A DNA stretch of 64,000 bases from Bradyrhizobium daqingense (GCF_021044685.1 NZ_CP088014.1:2280001-2344000), one strand, 5' to 3'. Shown: positions 26,620 through 35,289, counted from the first letter of the stretch. Made by a program: numbers and translations. Notes: generated by a model not told the origin, from the letters alone.

Positions 26620-27294
26620 GTGAGTTTCTTCGAGCGTCTCAAGACAGCAGCAGCCGTCGAGTGGCGGGCCTACACCGAGCATCCCTTCACGAATGGATTG
26701 GCAGACGGCTCGCTCCCCGAAGCCGCGTTTCGTCACTATCTCGTTCAGGATTACCTGTTCCTCATCGAGTTTGCCCGCGCCTACGCGCTCGCGGTCTACA
26801 AGTCGCCCAGGCTTGCCGACATGCATGAGGCAGCGGCCGGCCTTTCGGCCATCCTCGATGTCGAGATGAACCTGCATGTGAAGCTCTGTGCCGATTGGGG
26901 TCTATCCCCGGCCGACCTTGAGCAGGCCCCTCCGGCCGCCGAGATGCTGGCCTATACGCGCTATGTGTTAGATGCGGGAATGCGCGGCGATCTGCTGGCG
27001 CTCAAGGTGGCGCTTGCCCCCTGCGTGATCGGGTACGCGGAGATTGCGACGCGGCTCGCCTCGCGCCCCAATGCGAACGCCGCGACGAACGCCTATCGCG
27101 TCTGGATCGCCGAGTACGCCGGCGTGCCGTACCAGGAGGTCGCTGCCAAAGCGCGGGCGCACCTGGATCATCTCGCCGATCTCTACGCCACGCCGGCCCG
27201 CGAGGCCGAGCTGATCGCAATCTTCAAGGAAGCTACCCGCCTCGAGGCAGACTTCTGGGCGATGTCCTGGCGCGCGGGCCAGCGCGTTCAATAG
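26620..27294 (+). CDS. tenA: TenA-family aminopyrimidine aminohydrolase / thiaminase II
   Basis: A 224-aa all-helical TenA protein, involved in salvaging the pyrimidine part of degraded thiamine. The N-terminus FFERLKTAAAVEWRAYTEHP and HYLVQDYLFLIEFARAYA carry substrate-pocket residues. The catalytic Cys is residue 135 in LAPCVIGYAEI, and the C-terminal helix has EATRLEADFWAMSW with the conserved Glu. The start GTG at 26620 is set by homology; the SD (GGCGGAAAA) is weak. There are no other thiamine genes nearby. It follows the LRR remnant. Confidence 0.9.
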   Translation: MSFFERLKTAAAVEWRAYTEHPFTNGLADGSLPEAAFRHYLVQDYLFLIEFARAYALAVYKSPRLADMHEAAAGLSAILDVEMNLHVKLCADWGLSPADLEQAPPAAEMLAYTRYVLDAGMRGDLLALKVALAPCVIGYAEIATRLASRPNANAATNAYRVWIAEYAGVPYQEVAAKARAHLDHLADLYATPAREAELIAIFKEATRLEADFWAMSWRAGQRVQ

Positions 27295-27580
27295 CCCTTG
27301 CGGCAGTCTCAAAGATTTCGGAGATCAGCGCCGTCGTCGATCCCGCCCGCGCCAAGGATGCGATCGGCGCACGAGATTGCCGAATTAGCTCGCGCATCAG
27401 GTAAGGCAATCGATCTTACTCTTCGGATCGCGACTTCAGGTTTTTTACGAGGGAAGCGAAGGCGGGTGTAAGCTGCTTCACAGCAGCCGGCTTGCTGCGA
27501 TCTTAAGATTGTTCTGCACTTCCACATTCTTGCGCGGCCCGTCCGCACAAGATGTCGCTCTCTGTTGAACAACGAGGAGC

Positions 27581-28837
27581 ATGAAGATGAAGACGTTTCT
27601 TGCAACAAGATCCCCATTCTTGATCGTCGCCGCTCTCGCGGTTTGCGTCGGCACTGCGCGTGCCGATGTCATCATGGACTGGAATGCGAAAGCAGATGCG
27701 ATTGCCGCTGAAAAGAAGGTCCTGCCTGTGCCGCAGGCCCGCACGATGTCGATGCTGCACGTCGCCATGTTCGAGGCCGTCAACGCGATCGACAGGCGGT
27801 ACACGCCATACAAGCTGGATCTGGTAGCAGACCGCTCCACGTCCAAGGAAGCCGCGGCGGCTGCTGCGGCTTACAACATTCTTCTGACGATCTATCCGGA
27901 CCAGAAATCTGCCCTTGATACCGCTCTCCATGCATCGCTTTCCGGCATCCCGGATACGGACGGAAAGGCGAATGGAATTGAGCTTGGAACGATAGCCGCT
28001 TCCGGCGTGATAGCGTTGCGCAGGGATGATGGCAGCAACGCCCAGGAGTCGTATCGCCCGGCTACGGCCGCGGGGGTCTATGTGCCGACCGTGGTGCCGC
28101 TGGGCACAACGGTTGGATCAATGACCCCTTGGGTCATGACGTCGGTCTCACAATTCCGTCCGGCGCCACCACCGGCGCTTGATTCCGAGACCTGGAGCAG
28201 AGACGTCAACGAAATCCGGGAGGTCGGCGCTCGCAACAGCACCACCCGGACAGCAGAGCAGACGGATATCGGGCGATTCTGGTTTCTGGTCGGGCCTCCC
28301 AGCTTCAATCCAATCGTCCGGCAAGTCGCATTGGCCAAGCACATGGACCTCGTTGACTGCGCTCGTCTCTTCGCCCTTGCCGAGATCGCGGGGAACGACG
28401 CAATTGTCGCCGTCCTTGATGCGAAGTATCACTACAATTTGTGGCGGCCAACGACGGCCATACGCAACGCGGACATCACGCACAACCCGAAGACGCCACG
28501 CGATTCGTCCTGGTTGCCGCTGGGCGAAACGCCGATGCATCCCGAATACCCATGCGCCCACTGCATCGTATCGGCTTCGGTTTCAACAGTACTCCGGTCC
28601 ATCGCCGGCGACGACATCGGAGAATTATCGGTGACCAGCCCCACTGCGCCGGGGGTGACTCGCAAATGGTCCAGGATCCAGGACTATAGCGACGAGGTCT
28701 CAAATGCGCGCATCTATGCCGGTTTCCATTATCGTTTCTCGACCGAGGTCGGGAAAGACATGGGAAGAAAGATCGGCGACTTGACTGTCGCGACACAGCT
28801 TCGCGGGCTGGAAGCGCGAGCTGAACCGAAGCAGTAA
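27581..28837 (+). CDS. Secreted vanadium-dependent haloperoxidase-like (PAP2 superfamily) protein
   Basis: A 418-aa protein. The signal peptide (FLIVAALAVCVGTARA) is cleaved near residue 28, so it is likely periplasmic. The three vanadate/phosphate-binding motifs appear in order: KYHYNLWRPTTAIR (Lys, Arg-Pro), HPEYPCAHCIVSASVS (motif 2, with Cys-Ala-His instead of Pro-Ser-Gly-His), and ARIYAGFHYRFS (motif 3, Arg and His). Activity as haloperoxidase or as acid phosphatase cannot be separated by reading. The ATG at 27581 follows ACGAGGAGC. The gene has lower codon bias than its neighbours and sits in the tRNA-His-adjacent stretch. Confidence 0.85.
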   Translation: MKMKTFLATRSPFLIVAALAVCVGTARADVIMDWNAKADAIAAEKKVLPVPQARTMSMLHVAMFEAVNAIDRRYTPYKLDLVADRSTSKEAAAAAAAYNILLTIYPDQKSALDTALHASLSGIPDTDGKANGIELGTIAASGVIALRRDDGSNAQESYRPATAAGVYVPTVVPLGTTVGSMTPWVMTSVSQFRPAPPPALDSETWSRDVNEIREVGARNSTTRTAEQTDIGRFWFLVGPPSFNPIVRQVALAKHMDLVDCARLFALAEIAGNDAIVAVLDAKYHYNLWRPTTAIRNADITHNPKTPRDSSWLPLGETPMHPEYPCAHCIVSASVSTVLRSIAGDDIGELSVTSPTAPGVTRKWSRIQDYSDEVSNARIYAGFHYRFSTEVGKDMGRKIGDLTVATQLRGLEARAEPKQ

Positions 28838-29018
28838 GCCGGCGTGCGGGTGAATCGCGAACCCAACAGAGGTCGAGAAGCGCTCAAAATCGAGGCATCT
28901 ACGCCTGCCATACCAGGACACGTCGACGTCCGAACGTGGTGGGCAGGGCCGCCCGTGCTCTGCCCATTTTTCATGGCGGCTTGCTGCCCGCTCTGAAGCA
29001 CGTCGAAATCACCGGCCT

Positions 29019-29423
29019 TCAGGAGATCATCGCCTTGACCTGCGCCGTATCCGCAAACTCGATCAGCTCGATGATCTTGCCGTCCTGAATTCTGAACAGG
29101 TCCAACAGCTCGGTGCTGAACGTCTTTCCGGTTGGACGATAACGGACGACAAGGCGGGAATGGATGGCGAGGCGATCGCCGTCGACCAGCTCGGCCAGGA
29201 TTTCGCGACCTTCGAAGCCAAAGTTTTTGATGAACTGACTGAAAGCCCCTCGCAGGGCCGGGTGCCCCTGTACGCTTCCTGTCAGTTCGAGCGTGCTCGT
29301 GTCTCCCATCAAGGTGAACGCGCCCTCGGGATGAAAGGCTGTCACCAGGCCCTCGGCATCATCACCGTCGCGAGCGGCGTAGGCGTTCCTGACCAATGCG
29401 AGCATGTCTTCGCGCTGTGCCAT
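29019..29423 (-). CDS. NTF2-like (SnoaL-type) protein
   Basis: A 134-aa single-domain protein: REDMLALVRNAYAARDGDDA, LVTAFHPEGAFTLMG, GHPALRGAFSQFIKNFGF, and LVVRYRPTGKTFSTELLDLF with KIIELIEFADTAQVK at the end. This is the cone-shaped alpha+beta NTF2 fold used by small isomerases, hydrolases and ligand-binding proteins; the ligand is unknown. The ATG at 29423 follows GGGAGGGTAAC. The longer open frame extending to 29762 is not supported. Confidence 0.8.
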   Translation of the reverse strand: MAQREDMLALVRNAYAARDGDDAEGLVTAFHPEGAFTLMGDTSTLELTGSVQGHPALRGAFSQFIKNFGFEGREILAELVDGDRLAIHSRLVVRYRPTGKTFSTELLDLFRIQDGKIIELIEFADTAQVKAMIS

Positions 29424-29643
29424 GTTACCCTCCCTGCAACACGTGTCAGGGCAGATTAGCGACCTTTGCGTGTAAAGGCAAAATGGTCCGGGTGGTGCTG
29501 CGAGGGGCTCCAATCCGGCGAAGCGGGATCGTTCGCTTTCGTTCCCCGCTTCTGGAAGAAAACGACGGCCAGCACCGGCGAACCTTTCCAAGCCCTTGGG
29601 TGTTTCTAGCTGCGGCAGGACTGACAACGCTGAGGGAGCTGAG

Positions 29644-29718
29644 CTATGAACGGTATCATCTATATCATCGGGCTGATCGTGGTAATTGCTGCAGTGCTCT
29701 CGTTCTTCGGTCTGCGCT
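29644..29718 (+). CDS. 24-aa single-span membrane protein
   Basis: The translation is MNGIIYIIGLIVVIAAVLSF followed by FGLR. It is almost entirely one hydrophobic helix ending in a positively charged tail. A good ribosome site AGGGAGCTG lies 5 nt before the ATG. Similar tiny proteins with the pattern 'IIYxxGLxVVxxAxLSFxGLR' are, from memory, frequent in Rhizobiales genomes, which supports real coding. The function is unknown; an inner-membrane regulatory peptide is likely. Confidence 0.7.
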
Positions 29719-29775
29719 GATTGGCAATTCGGCGCGGGGAGGCCGTGCGGCGTTGCCCGCAAAGCCGCGGACGCC

Positions 29776-30714
29776 TTAGAGCGTCACCGCCCACACCACC
29801 ACCGGCAACGTCAGCGCCGCCAGCAGCGTGCCCAGCGCCACCGCGCCTGAGACCGGGTTGACCAGTCGCTGATACTGCACCGCGAAGATGTACGCATTCG
29901 CGCCGGTGGGCATGGCCGCGAACAGCACGATGACACCGGCGGCGATTGGTGGCAGGTCGAGCAGTCTTGCCAGCACGAAGGCGGCTGTCGGCATGGCCGC
30001 GAGCTTGAGCGCGCACATCACCAAAATGCTCAGCTTCTCGCCCTTCACCTCGAAGCGAAACAAATTGATGCCGAGCGCGATCAGCGCCGTCGGCGAGCCC
30101 GCCTGCGCCAGCAGCTCGATGGTGCGGTCGACGACCGGGGTGAGGCCGAGTCCGGCAAGGCGCCAGACCACGCCGAAGCCGATCGCCAGCATCAACGGGT
30201 TGCGCGCGAGGTCGGCGATCACGGGCCAGATGATCGATAGCATCGATCCCTCGTGCTTGCGGCTGACGAACTCCATCTGCAGCGTGCCGCACAGCCAGAG
30301 CAGCGGCGTGTTCACCGACAGGATCAGCGCCATCGGCCCCGCCGCCTCGTTGCCGAGCGCGGAGAGCACGAGCGGGATGCCAAGCATCACGATGTTGCCG
30401 TAGACCGACCCGATCGCGAACACGACGCCGTCCTCGCCGCTGGCGCGCTGGCGGCGCAGCAGCGCCGAGACCGCCATCGCCGCGAGCCAGGTCAGCGCCA
30501 GCGCGCCGTAATAGGCGCCCCACATCCTGTAGGGGCTGACATCCGGGAATTCCGAGACGACGATGGTGCGGAACAACAGCGCGGGGATCGCGATGCTGAA
30601 GGCGAATTCGCTGATGCCCTTGTGCGCGCCCTCCGAGACGAAGCGAAACAGCACCGAGGCATAGCCGGCCGCGATCAGCGCGAACACCGGCGCGACGATC
30701 AGCAAGGTGGCCAT
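29776..30714 (-). CDS. AEC-family (auxin efflux carrier type) transporter
   Basis: A 312-aa inner-membrane protein with about 10 hydrophobic segments. The N-terminal half starts TLLIVAPVFALIAAGYASVL. GSVYGNIVMLGIPLVLSALG carries the conserved Asn-x-x-x-Gly-x-Pro of the family, and the C-terminal half has SPTALIALGINLF and AAMPTGANAYIFAVQY. These carriers export or import small organic acids such as malate or malonate; substrate unknown. The ATG at 30714 is preferred over 30771 because the extra residues overlap nothing recognisable. Confidence 0.85.
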   Translation of the reverse strand: MATLLIVAPVFALIAAGYASVLFRFVSEGAHKGISEFAFSIAIPALLFRTIVVSEFPDVSPYRMWGAYYGALALTWLAAMAVSALLRRQRASGEDGVVFAIGSVYGNIVMLGIPLVLSALGNEAAGPMALILSVNTPLLWLCGTLQMEFVSRKHEGSMLSIIWPVIADLARNPLMLAIGFGVVWRLAGLGLTPVVDRTIELLAQAGSPTALIALGINLFRFEVKGEKLSILVMCALKLAAMPTAAFVLARLLDLPPIAAGVIVLFAAMPTGANAYIFAVQYQRLVNPVSGAVALGTLLAALTLPVVVWAVTL

Positions 30715-30775
30715 GCGCGCTCGAAACTCCAGGGTTATCGCATATGACTTGGTGCGGCGGCCGGTGCGCACGCCT

Positions 30776-30905
30776 CGTCCTTCGAGACGGCGCTGACGCG
30801 CCTCCTCAGGATGAGGCTAATCAGCCTTGGTGCCTTTATAAACTGCAACCACGCACTCCGTCCTCATCCTGAGGAGCCCGCTAAAGCGGGCGTCTCGAAG
30901 GATGG
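30776..30905. repeat. Two-armed intergenic palindrome, CCTTCGAGACG family
   Basis: Left arm CGTCCTTCGAGACGGCG followed by GCGCCTCCTCAGGATGAGG; right arm TCCTCATCCTGAGGAGCCCG followed by GCGGGCGTCTCGAAGGATGG. This is the intact form of the unit split by the IS at 10222-11267. Confidence 0.88.
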
Positions 30906-30939
30906 CCGCAGGAATAGCTCTCTGCTGCGATTGCCCTGG

Positions 30940-31863
30940 CTAAGAGCCCAGCTCGATGATCCGGCGCGCCATCCGCACATTGGCATAGTCGATCATCTTG
31001 CCGTCGAGCGTCACCGCGCCCTGGCCTTGCGCCTCCGCGCTCTCCATGGCCTCGACGACGCGCCGCGCCTGCGCCAGCTCCTCGTCGGACGGCGTGAACG
31101 CGCGCAGCGTCGGCTCGATCTGATCAGGGTGGATCACCTGCTTGCCGTCAAAACCCATCGCGGCGGCCTTTTGCGCGCTGGCCTCAGTCAGCCTGGCATC
31201 CCGGAACGCGCCGCAGGGTCCGTCGATGGCGCGCAGGCCGAAGGCGCGCGCGGCCACCAGAACGCGCATCATGGGATAGGCGAACAGGTCGAGCGGCGCG
31301 GAGGCGTAGCCGCTCTGCGCGGAGCCGACATGGCGATAGCCGTCCGGCGAGATGCCGATGTCGGAGGTGCGGGCGCCGAGCGAGGCCGCGAGGTCGCCGA
31401 CGCCGAGATGCAGCGCGGCGACGCTCGCGTGCGCGGCGGCGAGCGCATCGACATTGACGAGGCCGAGCGCGGTCTCGATCAGCAGGTCGAGCGCAACCGG
31501 CGCAGCGCGATCCGGCGCGGCGGCGCGAAAGCGATCGGCGATGGCAACGATGTCGCCGGCGCGCTCCGCCTTCGGCACGATCACCGCATCCAGCCGCGGC
31601 AGGGCCGCCAGTGTGCGGATCTCGTCCGCGATGAACGGGCTGTCGACGGCATTGAGCCTGACCGCGACGCGCTTGTCGCCCCAGTCGAGCGAGGAGAGCG
31701 ACCGCGCCGCTTCCTCCAGCGCAACGCCCTTCTCGCCGGGCGGCACGGCGTCTTCGAGATCCATGAACACCGCATCCGCCTGTGAAGCCGCCGCCTTGGC
31801 AACGAGGCGGGCGCGGTGAGCGGGAACAGCCAGATAGGCCCGGCTCGGCCGCAGGGAGGCCAT
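30940..31863 (-). CDS. CitE-like CoA-ester lyase (HpcH/HpaI aldolase family)
   Basis: A 307-aa TIM-barrel enzyme. It begins RPSRAYLAVPAHRARLVAKA, then AVFMDLEDAVPPGEK (the metal-binding acidic residues), VAVRLNAVDSPF, VIVPKAERAGDI, LLIETALGLVNVDALA and GDLAASLG, and ends with KQVIHPDQIEP. The family cleaves malyl-CoA, citramalyl-CoA or citryl-CoA. It starts 2 bp after the stop of the CoA-transferase gene, so the two are one operon. That pairing fits activation of a hydroxy-diacid (for example citramalate) followed by cleavage to acetyl-CoA and a keto acid (inference). Confidence 0.85.
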   Translation of the reverse strand: MASLRPSRAYLAVPAHRARLVAKAAASQADAVFMDLEDAVPPGEKGVALEEAARSLSSLDWGDKRVAVRLNAVDSPFIADEIRTLAALPRLDAVIVPKAERAGDIVAIADRFRAAAPDRAAPVALDLLIETALGLVNVDALAAAHASVAALHLGVGDLAASLGARTSDIGISPDGYRHVGSAQSGYASAPLDLFAYPMMRVLVAARAFGLRAIDGPCGAFRDARLTEASAQKAAAMGFDGKQVIHPDQIEPTLRAFTPSDEELAQARRVVEAMESAEAQGQGAVTLDGKMIDYANVRMARRIIELGS

Positions 31864-31865
31864 CG

Positions 31866-33032
31866 TCAGTTCTCCCCGCCAAGGCCGAGCTCGCGGAGGA
31901 TGGCCTCGTTGTGCTCGCCGACACCGGGCACCGAGTCCATCCGCGGCGTCACGCCGGGAATGGTCAGCGCCGGCAGGAAGCTCGTCACCGGCCCGCACGG
32001 CGATCCCACGCTCTGCACGCGCCCGCGCGCATGCAGCTGCTCGTGCTTCAGGAAAGCCTCGACCGAGTTCAGATGCGCGTTGGCAATCGAGGCCTCGTCG
32101 AGCAGCCGCAGCACCTCATCGCCGGTCATCGTGGCAAAGCGCTGCTCGATATGCGCCTCCAGATCGGTCCGGTTCTGCATGCGCAGCGGATTGGTGCGGA
32201 AGCTCGGATGGTCGGCGAAGCCGGCATCGCCGAGCACGATGCGGCACAGCGAACGCCATTCCCGGTCGTTCTGGATGCCGAAGAAGATCGTGCTGCCGTC
32301 GCCGACGCGGAACGGGCCGTAAGGCGCGATGGTCGCGTGCCTGGCCCCGGTGCGCGGCAGCGGCCGGCCGGTGCTCTCAGTGTAGAAGGCGGGATAGCTC
32401 ATCCAGTCCGTGATGGAATCGAACAGCGAGGCCTGGAACGCGGTGCCCTTGCCGGTCCGTTCGCGCCGATACAGCGCCATCAGCACGCCGTTGAGGATGT
32501 ACATGCCGGTGGCGATATCGACCACTGATAGCCCGACCTTGGCGGGCTCCGCCTCGGTGCCGTTGACGGCGAGCACGCCGGCTTCGCACTGCACCAGCAA
32601 ATCATAGGCCTTCTTGTCACTGTAGGGGCCGCCGCTGCCATAGCCCGAGACGTCGCAGGCGATGATGCGCGGGAATTTTTGCAGCAGCGACGCGGCATCG
32701 AGGCCGAGCCGCTTCGCCGCGCCGGGCGCCAGATTCTGGATGAAGACGTCCGCCTGCGGCAGCAGCGCGTCGAGCACCGTGCGCCCCTCGGGGCTTTTGA
32801 TGTCGATGGCGAGGCTCTCCTTGGAGCGATTGGTCCAGACGAACTGGCTCGACATGCCGTTCATCACATGATCGTAGTCGCGGCAGAAATCCCCGGTGCC
32901 GGGCCGCTCGATCTTGATCACCCGCGCGCCCCAATCAGCTAGATGCCGGCTGGCCAGCGGCGCCGCGATCGCCTGCTCGAGCGAGACCACGGTCACGCCC
33001 GAAAGCGGCAGCTCCGCCTCATTCCTCTGCAT
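31866..33032 (-). CDS. CaiB/BaiF-family (class III) CoA-transferase
   Basis: A 388-aa protein. It opens LSGVTVVSLEQAIAAPLASR, HLADWGARVIKIERPGTGDF, LAIDIKSPEGRTVLDALLPQ and DVFIQNLAPGAAKRLGLD. DVSGYGSGGPYSDKKAYDLL supplies the catalytic Asp in 'AYD'. It ends MDSVPGVGEHNEAILRELGL. Class III enzymes move CoA between carboxylic acids through an aspartyl-CoA intermediate. It is the first gene of a tight operon with the CitE-like lyase. The ATG at 33032 gives the normal length. Confidence 0.9.
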   Translation of the reverse strand: MQRNEAELPLSGVTVVSLEQAIAAPLASRHLADWGARVIKIERPGTGDFCRDYDHVMNGMSSQFVWTNRSKESLAIDIKSPEGRTVLDALLPQADVFIQNLAPGAAKRLGLDAASLLQKFPRIIACDVSGYGSGGPYSDKKAYDLLVQCEAGVLAVNGTEAEPAKVGLSVVDIATGMYILNGVLMALYRRERTGKGTAFQASLFDSITDWMSYPAFYTESTGRPLPRTGARHATIAPYGPFRVGDGSTIFFGIQNDREWRSLCRIVLGDAGFADHPSFRTNPLRMQNRTDLEAHIEQRFATMTGDEVLRLLDEASIANAHLNSVEAFLKHEQLHARGRVQSVGSPCGPVTSFLPALTIPGVTPRMDSVPGVGEHNEAILRELGLGGEN

Positions 33033-33285
33033 GTGATCGCCTCCGCTCCCGTTCGCTTCTGTCGAGCGCAGGAGACAGTCCGACCACCCACGCGTCTTTT
33101 GAGGCTGCCATCATGCCATTGTTTTGCCCGACGGTCAAATCTGACTTCGAAAAATCCTAAGATTTGGAGGCTGAGTGTTTTCAGTGGGTTGCCTACTGTG
33201 CATGGGGTTGTTTTCGCGGTTTGGTTTGGAGGGACGGAAAATTCGGCGCGGGTGCGCGCCAGTCTTGCCTAGCGACAGCCGTGGG

Positions 33286-33371
33286 CGTCATGCCCGGGCT
33301 TGTCCCGGGCATCCACGTTCTTGGTGCGGCGTGGGAAGACGTGGATGACCGGGACAAGCCCGGCCATGACG
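33286..33371. repeat. Intergenic palindrome, CGTCATGCCCGGGCTT family
   Basis: Left arm CGTCATGCCCGGGCTTGTCC; right arm GTGGATGACCGGGACAAGC and CCCGGCCATGACG. It is the only recognised feature in the 506-bp gap between the CoA-transferase (33032) and the next gene (33539). Confidence 0.88.
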
Positions 33372-33538
33372 TCGCGGACAATTCCCGTGCGCATTCTGGA
33401 TGACGTGGGCACCGCGAGCAGGCATTCACCCACCCTGTTGCCGAGAGCGCACAGGTGCGAGCTTTCGCATTCTCCCTCGGTTGCCAACGAACGCCCGTTC
33501 ACCCATCATTCCCTCCTGTTCGAAATTTGGGGGAATCG

Positions 33539-33889
33539 ATGCCGGCGTTTCGCTTGAAGACATCCTTGGCCGCTGCAACCCTCGGGATCGCCCTTGGCAT
33601 CCTGATCCAGCCGGGCGCCGGCTTCGCTTATACGCAGGAAGAGCAGCAGGCCTGCACGCCCGATGCGATGCGGCTGTGCGGCGAGTTCGTTCCGAACGTC
33701 GATGCCATCACCGCCTGCATGATCAAGAAGAAGTCCCAGCTCTCGCCGCAATGTGCGGTGTTCTTCCGCCGCGGACCTGAGCCGGGCCAGGCGCGCGCCG
33801 GCAAGCCGACCCACATCACGCCCCATGCCAGGAAGAGCACCAAGCCGGCGGCGAAGGCGACCAAGAAGAAGAAATCCGAGGCAAGCTGA
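33539..33889 (+). CDS. Small secreted cysteine-containing protein
   Basis: A 116-aa protein. The signal peptide (TSLAAATLGIALGILIQPGA) is followed by a compact domain with four cysteines: ACTPDAMRLCGEF, then ITACMIKKKSQLSPQCAVFF. This is the arrangement of GLG1-like cysteine-rich repeats found in many Bradyrhizobium secreted proteins. The C-terminus is very basic (KKKKSEAS). Function is unknown. The ATG at 33539 is preceded by TTGGGGGAA. It is monocistronic. Confidence 0.8.
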   Translation: MPAFRLKTSLAAATLGIALGILIQPGAGFAYTQEEQQACTPDAMRLCGEFVPNVDAITACMIKKKSQLSPQCAVFFRRGPEPGQARAGKPTHITPHARKSTKPAAKATKKKKSEAS

Positions 33890-34201
33890 GCGCGAGCCAC
33901 GTTCCCTTCTTGAAACCGGGCGTCTGCTTTGCATCCGCGCGGAGTGACGCAGTGTGACGCCGGACTCGTTTTGTTCGCGCCGGTCCGCGCACGCCTGTGA
34001 CAATTACGAACGGGCGGGATGGAAAAGAGCCGCAAAGCGGTTTGCCCGGCGAGGTTGCATTCCACTTTGTCCCGCCGCTGCTCAAAAAGCGCACACAAAC
34101 CTGCGCAAGCCGCGCCGTCCCACGCAACAGTGTGACTCAAAAGCCAACACCCCCTGTTATTTCGTGGCGGCAAGACAACTGCCGATAAATTTTTCTTTCA
34201 C
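33890..34201. other. Gap upstream of the ParA-like gene
   Basis: 312 bp with no credible gene on either strand. It becomes AT-rich toward the right (CTGTTATTTCG, ATAAATTTTTCTTTC), consistent with the promoter of the ParA-like gene. A long open frame running into that gene from 33954 has no ribosome site or recognisable protein. Confidence 0.4.
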
Positions 34202-34219
34202 GAATCAGCGCGCTGATTC
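34202..34219. promoter_or_regulatory. 18-bp perfect palindrome upstream of the ParA-like gene
   Basis: GAATCAGCGCGCTGATTC is a perfect palindrome 37 bp before the start codon and just after an AT-rich stretch. It is a plausible operator or a binding site of the ParA-like system; neither is proven. Confidence 0.45.
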
Positions 34220-34256
34220 ATTTTCGCGCCACGGGGTCAATCTGGAGGCCGAAGGT

Positions 34257-34934
34257 ATGAACGTCATTGTTTTTGCATCGCGTAAAGGCGGCTCGGGCAA
34301 AAGTACCCTCGCTGCGCATCTTGCCGCACAGATCAAGGCGAGCAAGCAGGTCATGCTCGTGGATGCAGATCCGCAGGGCTCGCTCACGCTGTGGCACAAG
34401 CTGCGCGGCACCAACGAACCGCCGATCAAGGCGGCCGTGAACTCGGTCAGCGGCATCGTCTCCGCAGCCAGGCGCGACGGTTATGAATGGGTGTTGATCG
34501 ACACGCCGCCGAACCTGTCGGCCGTCGTCGACGACGCGATCAAGAACGCGACGATGGTGATCATCCCGGCGCGTCCGGGCGTGTTCGACGTCAACGCGGT
34601 GCAGGAAACCATCCAGATGTGCCGCGCCGCGCGCAAGCCCTATGCGGTCGTGCTCAACGGTGCGCCGGCCAAACGCGACGAGGCTGAAAGCCCGATCGTC
34701 ACCATCGCCCGCGAAGCGCTCGCAAAATTCCGCGCCCCGGTGTGGGGCGGCCAGATCACCAACCGCTCCGATTTGTTGATGGCGCTCAGCCACGGCGAAG
34801 GCGCGCGCGAGTACCAGGCCGAGAGCCGTGCGGCTCAGGAAATCGCAAGGCTGTGGGCGGCGATCGAGCGTTCAGTGAAGGCCATTCGCGGCACGGCGTC
34901 GGCATCCGGCGCAATGCACAAGCAGGCTGCCTAG
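34257..34934 (+). CDS. ParA/Soj-family ATPase (orphan)
   Basis: A 225-aa P-loop ATPase. It has the deviant Walker A KGGSGKST at residues 10-17 with the signature Lys, VMLVDADPQGSLTLW (Walker A') and WVLIDTPPNLS (Walker B). Later motifs are VIIPARPGVFDVNAV and APVWGGQITNRSDLLMAL. ParA ATPases position DNA or protein cargo. No parB is adjacent, so it is an orphan of the type that places chemoreceptor, carboxysome-like or polar cargo (inference). The ATG at 34257 follows TCTGGAGG. A terminator follows. Confidence 0.9.
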   Translation: MNVIVFASRKGGSGKSTLAAHLAAQIKASKQVMLVDADPQGSLTLWHKLRGTNEPPIKAAVNSVSGIVSAARRDGYEWVLIDTPPNLSAVVDDAIKNATMVIIPARPGVFDVNAVQETIQMCRAARKPYAVVLNGAPAKRDEAESPIVTIAREALAKFRAPVWGGQITNRSDLLMALSHGEGAREYQAESRAAQEIARLWAAIERSVKAIRGTASASGAMHKQAA

Positions 34935-34962
34935 TTTCATTGTTCATTTCCCCCGGACGACG

Positions 34963-34987
34963 AACGCGCGGACGAGCCGCGCGTTTT
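34963..34987 (+). terminator. Rho-independent terminator after the ParA-like gene
   Basis: AACGCGCGG-ACGAG-CCGCGCGTT followed by TT and then TTTT after three bases; a 9-bp perfect stem. Confidence 0.8.
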
Positions 34988-35012
34988 GCGTTTTCGGGAT
35001 GTGCTGAAGCGG

Positions 35013-35141
35013 TCAGGCCACCATCAGCATGTAGAACACGATGACCGGTGATAGCGTGAGGATCACCGACCAGATGCCGACGGCCCAGAGAATGTCTTCG
35101 GTGGTAAAGCTCTGCTGTCCGGCGTCGTAATGCGACGCCAT
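35013..35141 (-). CDS. 42-aa single-span membrane protein
   Basis: The translation is MASHYDAGQQSFTTEDILWA, then VGIWSVILTLSPVIVFYMLM and VA. A soluble 18-residue head is followed by one membrane helix reaching the C-terminus. The ribosome site (ACGAG) is weak. The layout resembles the 48-aa protein at 35290-35436 on the same strand: both have F-x-x-x-D-[IL]-L, then a hydrophobic helix with a Pro-Val near the end. They may be distant paralogs. Function unknown. Confidence 0.55.
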   Translation of the reverse strand: MASHYDAGQQSFTTEDILWAVGIWSVILTLSPVIVFYMLMVA

Positions 35142-35289
35142 CTCGTTATGATTATTCACAAACGCCCCCGCGAGTTCTTCGCTTATGGCGCTAGTGATAG
35201 CAGCGATGATTTAAAAATCCGGCTCGCGCCTGCCCGCGCATTTGAGCGCGGCCGCTACCTCGGATTAACCATCCGCTCTTCGAAAAGGG

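Noticed and set aside
28838..29018. Possible gene between the haloperoxidase-like and NTF2-like genes
   Set aside because: Open frames here are short, without ribosome sites or protein-like composition.
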